Origin: Rhodospirillaceae bacterium
GTDB taxonomy: Bacteria > Pseudomonadota > Alphaproteobacteria > Azospirillales > Azospirillaceae
Direction of reading: 5' to 3'
DNA length: 43,394 nt
Assembly: GCA_029267445.1 (NCBI GenBank)
Contig: JAJUIU010000027.1
Coordinates: 1 to 43,394, forward strand
How positions within the stretch are numbered: position 1 is the first letter of the stretch; each line of letters begins with the position of its first letter. Made by a program: the position numbers and the translations under genes. The notes beneath the pieces were generated by a model that was not told the DNA's origin, did not search any database, and saw only the letters and a list, made by a program, of their open reading frames with translations. Of the stretch, positions 33,037-41,139 are shown piece after piece.

Positions 33037-34872
33037 TCAGACGCGGACATCGACCCGGCCGGCGGCGGGCAGCCGCACCGGTCGGTCGGTCTGGGTGTCG
33101 TTGGCGATGGCTTCGCCATCGAGGGTGAAGGCGGTGCCGCGGCCCTTGCCGGGGCGGTCCTGCTGCTGATGCGCGGAACGGCCATCGTCGCGTAGGCTGA
33201 AGCTGAGGCTGCCCTGCTCGGTGCGGACACCAACGTCCTGGAGCGCCTTCTCCAGCGCGCGGGCGTCACGCTGGAGCAGTTCCAGCGTCTGCGGGTTCTC
33301 CGCGACGATGCGGGCGCGCATGACGCCGTCATTGCCGAACTCCATGCGCACATCGATGCGGCCCAGCTCGACGGGGCGGAGCTGGATGCTCACGCGGTCG
33401 AGGCCATCCTGGCCGGCGCGCTGGATATGCACGGCCACCTGATGCGGGGCCGGCGGCACGGCATGGGCACCGCCACGCAAGGGCTTGGCGGCGGCAAGAT
33501 GCTGGACGAAGTCGGTGCCGCCGGACTTGGCGCCCTCGGCGGTCGTCGTGGCCGTCTGGGCGATGTCGGCGGTGGCGCAGCGGTCGGACTGGCGGTCCGG
33601 ATTGCGGTCATGCCCCGGATCGCCACCGGCGGTCGGCGCCGCCACGGCCACGCGTTCGGCGAGGCCCATGGTCTGACCCTGCGGCTGCGCGGCCGCAGGC
33701 TTGGGAGCGGACGGCTGGGCGGCGGCATCGGCGATCGGGGCGTCCGCGGCCGGAACCGCACGGCGGCGGTCGGCGGCCTCGGCGTCCTGCGCCATCCGGG
33801 CCTCGCGCCTGGCGAGGGCGGCCGCGACCGCCTCGTCATCGGCGGTGGACGGGTTGGCGGCGATCGCCGCCATGGCCTTGCCGTCGGAGCCGCGACCGAT
33901 CTCCTGATCGGGCTTGGCGGGCTTGCGGGCGGGGCGGTCGGCTGCCGTCGCCAGGGGCTCATCCGCCTCGGCCGATTCGCCCGCGACGACCTCAGCCCCG
34001 TCGTCGACGACGGGGGCCTCTTCGCTCCTCGCCGCCTCGGTCCGGCCAGCCTTGTCCTTGGGCGCGGCCTCGCCCGCCTTCGCGACCGGCGCCTGCGCGT
34101 CGACGGCCTTGCCGGCCTTGGCAAGCTCGGCGGGCTCGGCGCCCGTCTTCGAATCCGGCGCGTCGCCGGGGACCGGCTGGGCCGAAGCGGCCTTCTCCAT
34201 CCCGGTCGGCGTGGCGGGCGCGCCGGAGGCGTCCTTCGCCTTGCCCGCCTTGCCCTTGGTCTGCGACGGAGCCACGGCGGCCACCTGCTCGGCGTCGATC
34301 ATGGCGCCATCGGCCGGAGCGGCTTCGGCATCGGCGCTTTCCGCCCCGGTCGTCGGCACGGGTGCCGCCATAGGCTGGGCCGGAACCGCAGCGGCCGTCA
34401 TGGCGCCAACCGGCTGGGCCGGGGACGGCGTGGGAAGAGCGATCGCGGGGTCGAGCACGACCGGCTCACCGTCGGCCGCCGGGGCGTCGCCGGTCACCGG
34501 CGCCAGGGTGGTCTCCGCCACCAGTGCCGACGGATCGACAAGCGCGCCGTCGGTCAGCTGGACGGAGGCAGCGTCCGCCTCACCGCCGAGCAGCGCGCCG
34601 ATATCCTGGCGCAGCGTGCGGGCGAGGATGCCGAGGTCGATGGCGCCGTCCGGCCGCAGCGCGCCGGCCGCCTGCGCCGCCTGGCGGAGCAGGGGGGAGG
34701 ACTGGCCGGCGGCGATCAGGCCAGGCGTGGCGGACGTGGCCCCGTCCGTGGCGCCCAGCTCGCCCAGGATCGCCTGGAAAAGCTGACCGGCCTCCGGATC
34801 GGCGGAGTCGGTCGCGCCGAACGGCAGGGCCGGCGCGGGCTTGGCGGGTGACAGGGCGGCAAGGATGTCCAT
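33037..34872 (-). CDS. fliK: Flagellar hook-length control protein FliK
   Basis: A 611-residue secreted molecular ruler that measures the hook and switches export specificity. Residues 1-430 are highly Ala/Pro/Asp-rich low complexity, as expected for the ruler. The C-terminal Flg_hook domain (about 480-580) is clear: VSIQLRPVELGRIDVRME, RARIVAENPQTLELLQRDA and ALQDVGVR. At 611 residues it is longer than the enteric proteins, which is common in alphaproteobacteria and bears on hook length. A sigma-54 element lies 60 bases upstream. flgD follows it. Confidence 0.9.
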   Translation of the reverse strand: MDILAALSPAKPAPALPFGATDSADPEAGQLFQAILGELGATDGATSATPGLIAAGQSSPLLRQAAQAAGALRPDGAIDLGILARTLRQDIGALLGGEADAASVQLTDGALVDPSALVAETTLAPVTGDAPAADGEPVVLDPAIALPTPSPAQPVGAMTAAAVPAQPMAAPVPTTGAESADAEAAPADGAMIDAEQVAAVAPSQTKGKAGKAKDASGAPATPTGMEKAASAQPVPGDAPDSKTGAEPAELAKAGKAVDAQAPVAKAGEAAPKDKAGRTEAARSEEAPVVDDGAEVVAGESAEADEPLATAADRPARKPAKPDQEIGRGSDGKAMAAIAANPSTADDEAVAAALARREARMAQDAEAADRRRAVPAADAPIADAAAQPSAPKPAAAQPQGQTMGLAERVAVAAPTAGGDPGHDRNPDRQSDRCATADIAQTATTTAEGAKSGGTDFVQHLAAAKPLRGGAHAVPPAPHQVAVHIQRAGQDGLDRVSIQLRPVELGRIDVRMEFGNDGVMRARIVAENPQTLELLQRDARALEKALQDVGVRTEQGSLSFSLRDDGRSAHQQQDRPGKGRGTAFTLDGEAIANDTQTDRPVRLPAAGRVDVRV

Positions 34873-34931
34873 GACAGGCGTCCTTCTCGGGTCTTCGGTC
34901 CGGCTGGGCCGGATTGTCTCGCCAGGGTGGA

Positions 34932-34947
34932 AGCAAGCGGCGGGCCA
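34932..34947 (-). promoter_or_regulatory. Sigma-54 promoter of fliK-flgD
   Basis: On the minus strand TGGCCCGCCGCTTGCT, one mismatch from TGGCACG-N4-TTGCW, with exact GG-N10-GC spacing. It lies in the 309-base gap between fliK and the flgN-like gene; the rest of that gap holds only the hairpin at 35085-35117. Confidence 0.66.
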
Positions 34948-35084
34948 ACTGCGAAAGCGGCGGAAATCCTGAGTTTGCGCGGCGATTTCCCTGTCCTCGA
35001 CCGCCGCGGACGGTCCGGGCGGAAACTCCTTCCCCGATCCCCGGCAAATCCTGCCGGGCCCTGTGGACCGGTCCGGATGCGAGA

Positions 35085-35117
35085 GAGGGCCGGTACCCTT
35101 GGCGGGTGCCGGCCCTC
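35085..35117 (-). terminator. Hairpin after the flgI-flgJ-flgN-like operon
   Basis: GAGGGCCGGTACCC (35085-35098) and GGGTGCCGGCCCTC (35104-35117) form a 14-bp stem with one wobble pair. It stands downstream of the flgN-like stop. The T-tract is poor (TCTCGC), so it could be a weak or Rho-assisted terminator. Confidence 0.45.
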
Positions 35118-35181
35118 GTCTGGCGAGCCCTTCTGGCTCATGACTGCGGCGGGTGGGGCGCCGCGTCGAACGGGTGACGCG

Positions 35182-35634
35182 TCAGAGCGTCTGGTTCAAG
35201 GTCGCGGGGGCGGACTTCGCATAGCGGGCGACGCCGGCGCCGGGGCGCGGTGCCGGCTTCGGGGCCGAATAGCCGGTCTCCCGCAGCTGCTGCTCGTTGA
35301 AGGCGGCGACGATGGCTGAGACGACGGTCTGCCCGACCTCCACCTTGGCGCGGAGCATGGAGGCGTTGGCGTCCATGGCGGCGTGGAATCGGGTCGCCTT
35401 CCGGGCCAGCTCCGCCTTCGTCTCCTCGTCCAGGGTGGCCCGCAGCTCCGGGTCCAGCCGGAAGGTGCGGGCCGCACCCTCATAGGCCCGGCCCAGCGCC
35501 TGCTTCCGCTCGGTCAGCAGCTTCAGCCCGTCATAGTCGCCGCGGGCGACCATGTAGGCCTCGAGGTCCATCACCTCCATCAGGAGATCCATCGATTCGG
35601 TCAGGGACTCGACTGTGGTCATGGGCGTGGTCAT
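35182..35634 (-). CDS. FlgN-like flagellar protein
   Basis: A 150-residue, almost wholly helical soluble protein encoded last in the flgI-flgJ unit, with a start that overlaps the flgJ stop by four bases (ATGA). The N-terminal helix ESLTESMDLLMEVMDLEAYMVARGDYDGLKLLTERKQAL has the heptad pattern and the Leu-x-x-Glu-x-x-Ala-Leu motif of the FlgN family of export chaperones for hook-associated proteins. The C-terminal 30 residues are Pro/Ala-rich and basic. The family is diverse, so the call rests on shape and context. Confidence 0.6.
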   Translation of the reverse strand: MTTPMTTVESLTESMDLLMEVMDLEAYMVARGDYDGLKLLTERKQALGRAYEGAARTFRLDPELRATLDEETKAELARKATRFHAAMDANASMLRAKVEVGQTVVSAIVAAFNEQQLRETGYSAPKPAPRPGAGVARYAKSAPATLNQTL

Positions 35635-35984
35635 GGCGTGGCCCCTCCGCTGCGGGCTTCCTGGATCTGAAGCATGGTGCGCTGGACGTGGTCCGCGAGG
35701 CCGAGACCGCCGGAGCGGGCGATCATCTTGCCCTGCTCCTCGATCATCATGCTGCGGAACATCTCCTCCCCGGGGCCGCCGCCGAAGGTCTCGTCCACCT
35801 CGATGCCGGCCCACATGTGGGAGAGCATCTGGGAGATGAAGACGGCCTCGAAGTCGCGGGCGGCTTCGCCGACTTTGGCGAGGTCGGCCCCCTGGCCCTT
35901 GCCGGCACCGAGTTGTGGCGCGGGGCGGCTGAGGGCCAGGGACTGGGCGTCGAAGCCCGGGGGGGACAGCCTAAAGTCGCTCAT
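35631..35984 (-). CDS. flgJ: Rod-binding protein FlgJ, N-terminal domain only
   Basis: A 117-residue rod-scaffold protein. The Rod-binding domain is clear: EAARDFEAVFISQMLSHMWAGIEV, then GGGPGEEMFRSMMIEEQGK and GGLGLADHVQRTML. The C-terminal peptidoglycan-hydrolase domain of enteric FlgJ is absent, as is usual in alphaproteobacteria, where a separate lysozyme cuts the wall. It overlaps flgI by one base (TGATG) and the flgN-like gene by four, so translation is coupled along the operon. Confidence 0.88.
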   Translation of the reverse strand: MSDFRLSPPGFDAQSLALSRPAPQLGAGKGQGADLAKVGEAARDFEAVFISQMLSHMWAGIEVDETFGGGPGEEMFRSMMIEEQGKMIARSGGLGLADHVQRTMLQIQEARSGGATP

Positions 35985-37180
35985 CACATCACCTCGATCT
36001 CGGCCTGGAGGGCGCCTGCGGCCTTGATCGCCTGGAGGATGGAGATCATGTCGCGCGGACCCACACCGAGGGCATTCAAGTTCCGTACCAGTTCCTGCAG
36101 GCTCACCCCGGCCGGCATCACCGCCAGCTTGGAGCCGGGGCCGGTGGAGCCGTCGTCGACCTGCACGTCGGTGCGCGGCACGACCACGGTCTGCCCACCC
36201 TCGCTGAAGGGCTGCGGCTGGGAAACCTGGGGCGTCTCGGTGATGCGGACCGTCAGGTTGCCCTGGGCGATGGCGACCGTGCTGATCCGCACGTTCTCGC
36301 CCATCACGATGGTGCCGGACGCCTCGTCGATGACGACGCGGGCGGCCTGGTCGGGGGTGACGCGGAGCTGCTCCACGTCGCGGATGAAGGCGACCACGTC
36401 GCCGCGGCGCTGGGCCGGCACGTCGATGATGACGGTGGCCGGATCGCTGGCGCGCGAGCTGCGGGGGCCGAACGTCTGGTTGATCACCTCGGACATACGC
36501 TGGGCCGTGGTGAAGTCGGGGTTCTTGAGCGCCAAGCGCACGAAGGGCAGGTCGGCGAGGGAGAAGTCGATCTCCCGCTCCACGATGGCGCCGCCGGCGA
36601 TGCGGCCGGCCGTGGGCACGCCGCGGGTCACCGATTCGGCGGCACCCTGGGCGGTGAAGCCGGCGACGGCGACCGCACCCTGGGCGACGGCGTAGACCTC
36701 GCCGTCGGCACCCAGCAGCGGCGTCACCAGCAGCGTGCCGCCCTGGAGGCTCTGCGCGTCGCCCAGGGTGCCGACGCTGACGTCGATGCGCGTGCCCTGG
36801 GTGGCGAAGGGGGGCAGGGTGGCGGTGACCATCACGGCGGCCACGTTGCGGGTCCGCAGCGTGTCGCCGCGGACGTTGACGCCCAGCCGCTCCAGCATGC
36901 CGATCAGGCTCTGCTCGGTGAAGGGCGAGTTGTTGATGGTGTCGCCGGTCCGGTTCAGGCCGACGACCAGCCCGTAGCCGACCAGCATGTTGTCGCGCAC
37001 GCCCTCGACATCGGCGATGTCCTTGATGCGCGACTGCGCCTGGGCGGGCGCCGCGTGGCCGGCGAGGCCGAGGGCCAGGGCGGCGAGGCCCAGGATGGCG
37101 ATCGTGCGGCGAAGCCCGGCGCGGAGGCCGGAGCGGAGGCCGGAGCGGATGGCGGTGTCGGTCATCGGTTCGGTCTTCAT
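35984..37180 (-). CDS. flgI: Flagellar P-ring protein FlgI
   Basis: A 398-residue periplasmic protein forming the P ring around the rod in the peptidoglycan layer. The signal peptide is long (about residues 1-48), with a basic N-region made of SGLR repeats, and ends in APAQAQ. The mature protein starts SRIKDIADVEGVRDNMLVGYGLVVGL, diagnostic for FlgI; LVRNLNALGVGPRDMISILQAIKAAGAL is the family C-terminus. The ATG at 37180 is preferred; a second Met five codons later is possible. A sigma-54 element is 36 bases upstream. Confidence 0.97.
   Translation of the reverse strand: MKTEPMTDTAIRSGLRSGLRAGLRRTIAILGLAALALGLAGHAAPAQAQSRIKDIADVEGVRDNMLVGYGLVVGLNRTGDTINNSPFTEQSLIGMLERLGVNVRGDTLRTRNVAAVMVTATLPPFATQGTRIDVSVGTLGDAQSLQGGTLLVTPLLGADGEVYAVAQGAVAVAGFTAQGAAESVTRGVPTAGRIAGGAIVEREIDFSLADLPFVRLALKNPDFTTAQRMSEVINQTFGPRSSRASDPATVIIDVPAQRRGDVVAFIRDVEQLRVTPDQAARVVIDEASGTIVMGENVRISTVAIAQGNLTVRITETPQVSQPQPFSEGGQTVVVPRTDVQVDDGSTGPGSKLAVMPAGVSLQELVRNLNALGVGPRDMISILQAIKAAGALQAEIEVM
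37121..37144. repeat. 12-bp tandem repeat in the flgI signal-peptide region
   Basis: Two exact copies of GCGGAGGCCGGA (37121-37132 and 37133-37144), with degenerate copies on both sides. In flgI they encode SGLR-SGLR-AGLR, lengthening the basic N-region of the signal peptide. Such in-frame repeats can change copy number by slippage. Confidence 0.7.
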
Positions 37181-37215
37181 GGCTGGTTCGTCCTGAAACC
37201 TTCGGCCCGACCTTA

Positions 37216-37231
37216 TGCGAACGCCGTGCCA
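37216..37231 (-). promoter_or_regulatory. Sigma-54 promoter of flgI-flgJ-flgN-like
   Basis: On the minus strand TGGCACGGCGTTCGCA. The -24 half is perfect, the -12 half has one mismatch, and GG-N10-GC spacing is exact. Transcription would start about 25 bases before the flgI ATG. It lies in the 267-base divergent gap with fliX. Confidence 0.68.
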
Positions 37232-37447
37232 GAGGCCGGGGCGGCGGAAAAGCGGCGGTTCGCGGCGCCATCCAAGGAGATCGAGTGGGGAAACGGGCAG
37301 GAAAAGCCGGGAGGGCGGCCGAAGGTGTCCTGTGCCGGGAAAAAATTGCCCTAGGCGCGGGCGTGACACGGGTGGTACCTTTACGACGGCTCACCCCCTC
37401 AATATCGAGTGGGTCGGCCGCCCCGACGCCACCAAATCGCGACGGCC

Positions 37448-37864
37448 ATGAAGATCGAGGGTCCCGGTTCGCTGCGTCCCGGACAGGTCCGCAAGACGAC
37501 GCGGACGGGCGGCGGGTCCGACTTCCTGAAGCACATCCAGGACGGCGGCGACGACGCGTCGGCGCGGGTGTCGGGCGCGCAGACGCCGATGGCGGTCAAT
37601 CCGCTGATCGCGCTGCAGGAGGTGGAGGACGCCACCGTGGGCCGACGCAAGGCCCGCGAACGCGCCGACGACATCCTGGACAGGCTGGACGAGCTGCGAC
37701 TCGGCATCCTGTCGGGAAGCTATCCCCGCGACCGGCTGGAGCAGCTCGTACGGATCCTCCAGGCCCGCCGGGCCACGGTGGACGATCCAAGACTGGAGGC
37801 GATCCTGGACGAGATCGACCTCCGCGCGCAGGTCGAGATCGCCAAGCTGTCGTCGACCGCCTGA
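37448..37864 (+). CDS. fliX: Flagellar assembly regulator FliX
   Basis: A 138-residue protein matching FliX: MKIEGPGSLRPGQVRKT at the start, then a Gly/Ser-rich stretch, NPLIALQEVEDATVGRRKARERADDILDRLDELRLGIL (about 58-95), and a helical C-terminus with RLEAILDEIDLRAQVEIAKL. In Caulobacter FliX couples basal-body assembly to FlbD, the activator of sigma-54 flagellar genes. It is divergent from flgI. No strong ribosome site precedes the ATG, and no sigma-54 element with proper spacing precedes the gene, which suits a gene acting earlier in the cascade. Confidence 0.9.
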   Translation: MKIEGPGSLRPGQVRKTTRTGGGSDFLKHIQDGGDDASARVSGAQTPMAVNPLIALQEVEDATVGRRKARERADDILDRLDELRLGILSGSYPRDRLEQLVRILQARRATVDDPRLEAILDEIDLRAQVEIAKLSSTA

Positions 37865-37929
37865 GGTCGATTCCGAAAAATCCCGAAATATGAAGAGTTT
37901 ACGGCGCCGCGCCGGAACGCCTGTGGATA

Positions 37930-37958
37930 TTGCGGGGGACGGGTCGTCTCCATATACT
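37930..37958 (+). promoter_or_regulatory. Sigma-70-type promoter of dksA
   Basis: TTGCGG (37930-37935), a 17-base spacer and TATACT (37953-37958), in the 129-base gap between fliX and dksA. The start codon follows 35 bases after the -10. Confidence 0.55.
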
Positions 37959-37993
37959 CGCGCCGCGTCTGGACCGCCTAAGGATCGGCCCCC

Positions 37994-38422
37994 GTGAGGA
38001 TGTCTTCCGCGCCGCTGCTGCCACCGGATTACCGGCCCTCCGACGAGGAGCCGTTCATGAATCCGGTGATGAAGGAGTATTTCCGCCAGAAGCTGCTGCG
38101 ATGGCGGGCCGAGCTCCTCCGCGAATCGTCGGAGACGCTCCAGAGCCTGCAGGACGGGGGGCTTCAGGAGCCGGACATCGCCGACCGGGCGTCGGCGGAG
38201 ACCGACCGGGCGCTGGAGCTCAGGACCCGCGACCGCGAGCGCAAGCTGATCGCCAAGATCGACGCGGCCCTGCAGCGGATCGAGGATGACGAGTACGGCT
38301 ACTGCGAGGAGACCGGGGAGCCGATCGGCGTCCGCCGGCTGGAGGCGCGGCCGATCGCGACGCTGAGCCTGGAGGCCCAGGAGCGGCACGAGCGCCTGGA
38401 GCGCACGCACCGGGACGACTGA
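37994..38422 (+). CDS. dksA: RNA polymerase-binding factor DksA, cysteine-poor form
   Basis: Binds the RNA polymerase secondary channel and, with ppGpp, mediates the stringent response. The coiled-coil tip is intact, with Asp61 and Asp64 in PDIADRAS. The zinc-finger region reads YCEETGEPIGVRRLEARPIATLSLEAQ: of the four positions holding zinc in E. coli, only the first is Cys (Cys104), the others being Thr107, Ser125 and Ala128. This implies a zinc-independent fold, as reported for some alphaproteobacterial and Pseudomonas homologues. GTG at 37994 has AGGA at a 9-base spacing; the ATG two codons later is an alternative. It stands between fliX and flgH. Confidence 0.93.
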   Translation: MRMSSAPLLPPDYRPSDEEPFMNPVMKEYFRQKLLRWRAELLRESSETLQSLQDGGLQEPDIADRASAETDRALELRTRDRERKLIAKIDAALQRIEDDEYGYCEETGEPIGVRRLEARPIATLSLEAQERHERLERTHRDD

Positions 38423-38436
38423 GCCCGGTCCTTCAC

Positions 38437-38470
38437 AGAAAAGAAGGGGGGCCGGATCGCTCCGGCCCCC
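38437..38470 (-). terminator. Terminator of the flgF-flgG-flgA-flgH operon
   Basis: GGGGGCCGG (38447-38455) and CCGGCCCCC (38462-38470) form a 9-bp stem with a 6-base loop. On the minus strand the stem is followed by CTTCTTTTCTG, a good T-tract. It lies between the convergent dksA and flgH genes. Confidence 0.78.
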
Positions 38471-38509
38471 AAGTCGAGGCAACTGTCGACTGGTTGACCC
38501 GCCCTTCGA

Positions 38510-39277
38510 TCAGAAGGGGGAGATGATGTCGATCACCTGCTGGCCCCAGCGGGGCTGCTGAACGTCGGTGATCTGGCCGCGACCGCCGTAGGAGATCCGC
38601 GCCTCGGCAATCTGCTCGTAGCTGATCGTGTTCTGCGAGGTGATGTCCTCCGGCCGGATGATGCCGGTCAGGGTGAGCTCGCGCAGCTCGTAGTTGACCC
38701 GCACCTCCTGCTTGCCCTGGACCACCAGATTGCCGTTGGGGAGCACCTGGGTGATCAGGGCGGCGACGCGCAGGTTGATCTGCTCGTTGCGCTGGATGGT
38801 GCCGTTGCCGGTGGAGCTGCTGTCGGAGTTGGTCTGCAGGATGTTGCTCAGGTCGCTGTCGTCCGGCGTCGGCAGGGCGCGCGCGATGTTGCGCTGGAAG
38901 CCGAACAGGCCGGGGATGCCCACATTCTCCTCGCTGTCGCGGGAGCGCGTGGTGTTGTTCTGGAGCTGCGCCCGGTCGTTGATCTGGATGAGCACCGTCA
39001 GGATGTCGCCGACACGGTTGGCGCGCTGATCCTTGAAGAAGGCGCGGGCGCCGGCGCGCCAGAGGCTGTTGGCCTGGCGGTCGCCGTATTCCGGCGCCGG
39101 CATCGGCAGGCTGACCGGCTGGTACTGCGGGTCGTACTGCGGGTTCTGGATCGGGGCGAGGGCGGGGGCCTTGCCCACGTTCGCCAGACGGTCGGTGGTG
39201 GCGCAGGCGGACATGGCCAGGGCGGCGGTCGCCAGCAGGGCCAGGCGGGCGGCGGTCTTGAAGGCGGGGCGGGTCAT
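38510..39277 (-). CDS. flgH: Flagellar L-ring lipoprotein FlgH
   Basis: Forms the L ring in the outer membrane. From the ATG at 39277 the precursor is 255 residues with lipobox LAMSAC, Cys25 being lipidated. Diagnostic segments are RANRVGDILTVLIQINDRA, NLVVQGKQEVRVNYELRELTLTG and the C-terminal GRGQITDVQQPRWGQQVID. GAGGA at the correct spacing favours this start; an ATG at 39292 overlapping the flgA stop (ATGA) has no such site, although it would couple translation. It is the last gene of the operon. Confidence 0.96.
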   Translation of the reverse strand: MTRPAFKTAARLALLATAALAMSACATTDRLANVGKAPALAPIQNPQYDPQYQPVSLPMPAPEYGDRQANSLWRAGARAFFKDQRANRVGDILTVLIQINDRAQLQNNTTRSRDSEENVGIPGLFGFQRNIARALPTPDDSDLSNILQTNSDSSSTGNGTIQRNEQINLRVAALITQVLPNGNLVVQGKQEVRVNYELRELTLTGIIRPEDITSQNTISYEQIAEARISYGGRGQITDVQQPRWGQQVIDIISPF

Positions 39278-39288
39278 CGGTTCGATCC

Positions 39289-40314
39289 TCATTTGGCGGC
39301 GGCGCGGAGCGCCTTCGCGGGCTTGGTCGCCGAGGGTAAAGCAAGGGCCATGCCAGCGGGTTCGACCGTCACCAGACCGTTGCCCGCCACCGTCGCCTCC
39401 ACCATGCGGCCGCTGGCGGTGTTGACCACCCGGATGACCTCGCCCAGGCCGCCATCCTCGAGCGCGCGGCCCTGGGCCGTCAGCGCCATGCTGGAGGTCT
39501 TCAGCGCGATGGTGACGAAGCCGCCCTTGGCCACCACCACGGGCGTGCGGATGTCGCGGGTGCGGACCGGCTGGTTCGGCGCCACGGCCCGGCGCGGCGT
39601 ATGGCCGACCAGGGCCGCGAGATCGGTGACGGCGTCGGCGCCCAGGCGGTCGCGGGCCACGGTCATCCAGGCGATGTCGGCGTCGACGATGATCTCGCCC
39701 GGCGCGATGCGGCGGGTCAGCACCGGCACCTCCAGCACGTCCACGGCGCGCGCACCCACGGCCTGCCGCAGGATCGCCGGGCCGGCGCCGGGAGCCGGGG
39801 CCACCAGATCCGCCTGGAGCCGGTTGCGCGCCGCGTCCCAGCGGACATTCTCGAAGGCGAAGCTGCGCTCCGCGTCGGCCGGGAGGTGAAGCGTCAGGGA
39901 GCGGTTGTCCAGGCTGACATCGATGGTGTCCGGAGCACCTGCGTCCATGGCGGCAAGTTTGAGCGCATCGGCAATTTCTGCCGCGCCGATCTCGTGGCTG
40001 GCCCGCACGACCTCCACCCGGTCGGCGCCGCCGGTCGGACGCCAGGCGATGCCGTGGGCGGCCGCGAGCCGGGCGAGCGCCGGGGCGTCGAAGGAGGCGC
40101 GGCGGCCGGGGGCCGGCGCTGTCGTCACCGGGCGTTCCGCCAGTTCGGGCCCGAGCCCCTCGAACAGGTCGCCCAGCCGTACCGTCGCCGCGTCCACCAC
40201 GGCGGAGGCGCGCGGTGCGATCCGCGCGTCCAGCATGGGGGCGGCACCCGCCGGGGCGGGGACGACGCCCGCGAGCAGCGTTCCGGCGACGAGGAGGGCG
40301 GCGAGACGGTTCAT
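39289..40314 (-). CDS. flgA: Flagellar P-ring assembly chaperone FlgA
   Basis: A 341-residue periplasmic chaperone for FlgI. The signal peptide ends near APAGAAP (about residue 25). The N-terminal half is a variable domain with VVDAATVRLGDLFEGLG, as in longer alphaproteobacterial FlgA. The C-terminal SAF/ChapFlgA domain has PVLTRRIAPGEIIVDADIAWM, NQPVRTRDIRTPVVVAKGGFVTI and GEVIRVVNTASGRMVEATV. It lies 27 bases after flgG. The client gene flgI is transcribed from a separate sigma-54 promoter in the same cluster. Confidence 0.95.
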   Translation of the reverse strand: MNRLAALLVAGTLLAGVVPAPAGAAPMLDARIAPRASAVVDAATVRLGDLFEGLGPELAERPVTTAPAPGRRASFDAPALARLAAAHGIAWRPTGGADRVEVVRASHEIGAAEIADALKLAAMDAGAPDTIDVSLDNRSLTLHLPADAERSFAFENVRWDAARNRLQADLVAPAPGAGPAILRQAVGARAVDVLEVPVLTRRIAPGEIIVDADIAWMTVARDRLGADAVTDLAALVGHTPRRAVAPNQPVRTRDIRTPVVVAKGGFVTIALKTSSMALTAQGRALEDGGLGEVIRVVNTASGRMVEATVAGNGLVTVEPAGMALALPSATKPAKALRAAAK

Positions 40315-40341
40315 GGCGCGGAATCCCCTGGGGTCGGTCGG

Positions 40342-41127
40342 TTACCGGAGCTGGGTGACGGACTGCATCATCTGGTCGCTGGTGCTGATCACGCGGGAGT
40401 TCATCTCGTAAGCCCGCTGAGCCGTGATCAGGCTGGTGATCTCCGAAACGATGTTCACGTTGGAGGTCTCCAGCGCCTGCTGGATGACGCGTCCGATGCC
40501 GGGGGCGCCGGGGTTGCCGGCGATCACCTGGCCGGAGGCCGGGGTTTCCAGCAGCAGGTTGTCGCCCACGGCCTCGAGGCCGGCCGGGTTCGGGAACACG
40601 GCGAGCTGGAGCTGGCCGACATTCTGCGGCTCCACCTGGCCGTCCAGCTTCACCAGCACCTCGCCGTTCGGGTTCACCGTGATGTCCACGGCGTTCTGCG
40701 GCACGGTGATGCCGGGCTGCAGCGTGTAGCCGTCGGCGGTCACGATGGTGCCCTCGGCGTTCAGCTGGAAGGAGCCGGCGCGGGTGTAGGCGGTCTGGCC
40801 GTCCGGCAGTTCCACCTGGAAGTAGCCCTGGCCGTTGATGGCGAGGTCCAGGGCGTTGCCGGTGACCGAGATGTTGCCCTGCTCGTTGATGCGGTAGACG
40901 GCGGCGGTCTTCACGCCGGCGCCGACCTGCACGCCCGAGGGAACCACGGTGCCCGCGTCGGAGCTGTTGGAGCCGACGCGGCGGAGGTTCTGGTACAGCA
41001 GGTCCTGGAATTCGGCCCGCTGCCGCTTGAACCCCGTCGTGGTCATGTTGGCGATGTTGTTGGAAATCACCTCGACGTTCAGCTGCTGCGCCAGCATTCC
41101 CGTCGCACCGATGCTCAAGCTACGCAT
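40342..41127 (-). CDS. flgG: Distal rod protein FlgG
   Basis: A 261-residue distal rod subunit. MRSLSIGATGMLAQQLNVEVISNNIANMTTTGFKRQRAEF is a textbook FlgG N-terminus; NTGFKR-like rod motifs and the C-terminal NVNIVSEITSLITAQRAYEMNSRVI complete the paired end helices that build the rod. The middle domain carries GNALDLAINGQGYFQVELPDGQTAYTRAG. AAGGAG precedes the ATG. It follows flgF by 12 bases. Confidence 0.98.
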   Translation of the reverse strand: MRSLSIGATGMLAQQLNVEVISNNIANMTTTGFKRQRAEFQDLLYQNLRRVGSNSSDAGTVVPSGVQVGAGVKTAAVYRINEQGNISVTGNALDLAINGQGYFQVELPDGQTAYTRAGSFQLNAEGTIVTADGYTLQPGITVPQNAVDITVNPNGEVLVKLDGQVEPQNVGQLQLAVFPNPAGLEAVGDNLLLETPASGQVIAGNPGAPGIGRVIQQALETSNVNIVSEITSLITAQRAYEMNSRVISTSDQMMQSVTQLR

Positions 41128-41139
41128 GGTCGTTTCTCC

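Noticed and set aside
33427-34851. Plus-strand Gly/Arg-rich frames opposite fliK
   Set aside because: They mirror the Ala/Pro-rich low-complexity part of fliK and have no independent support.
37337-37349. Sigma-54-like element before fliX
   Set aside because: The spacing is GG-N9-GC and the -24 half is poor.
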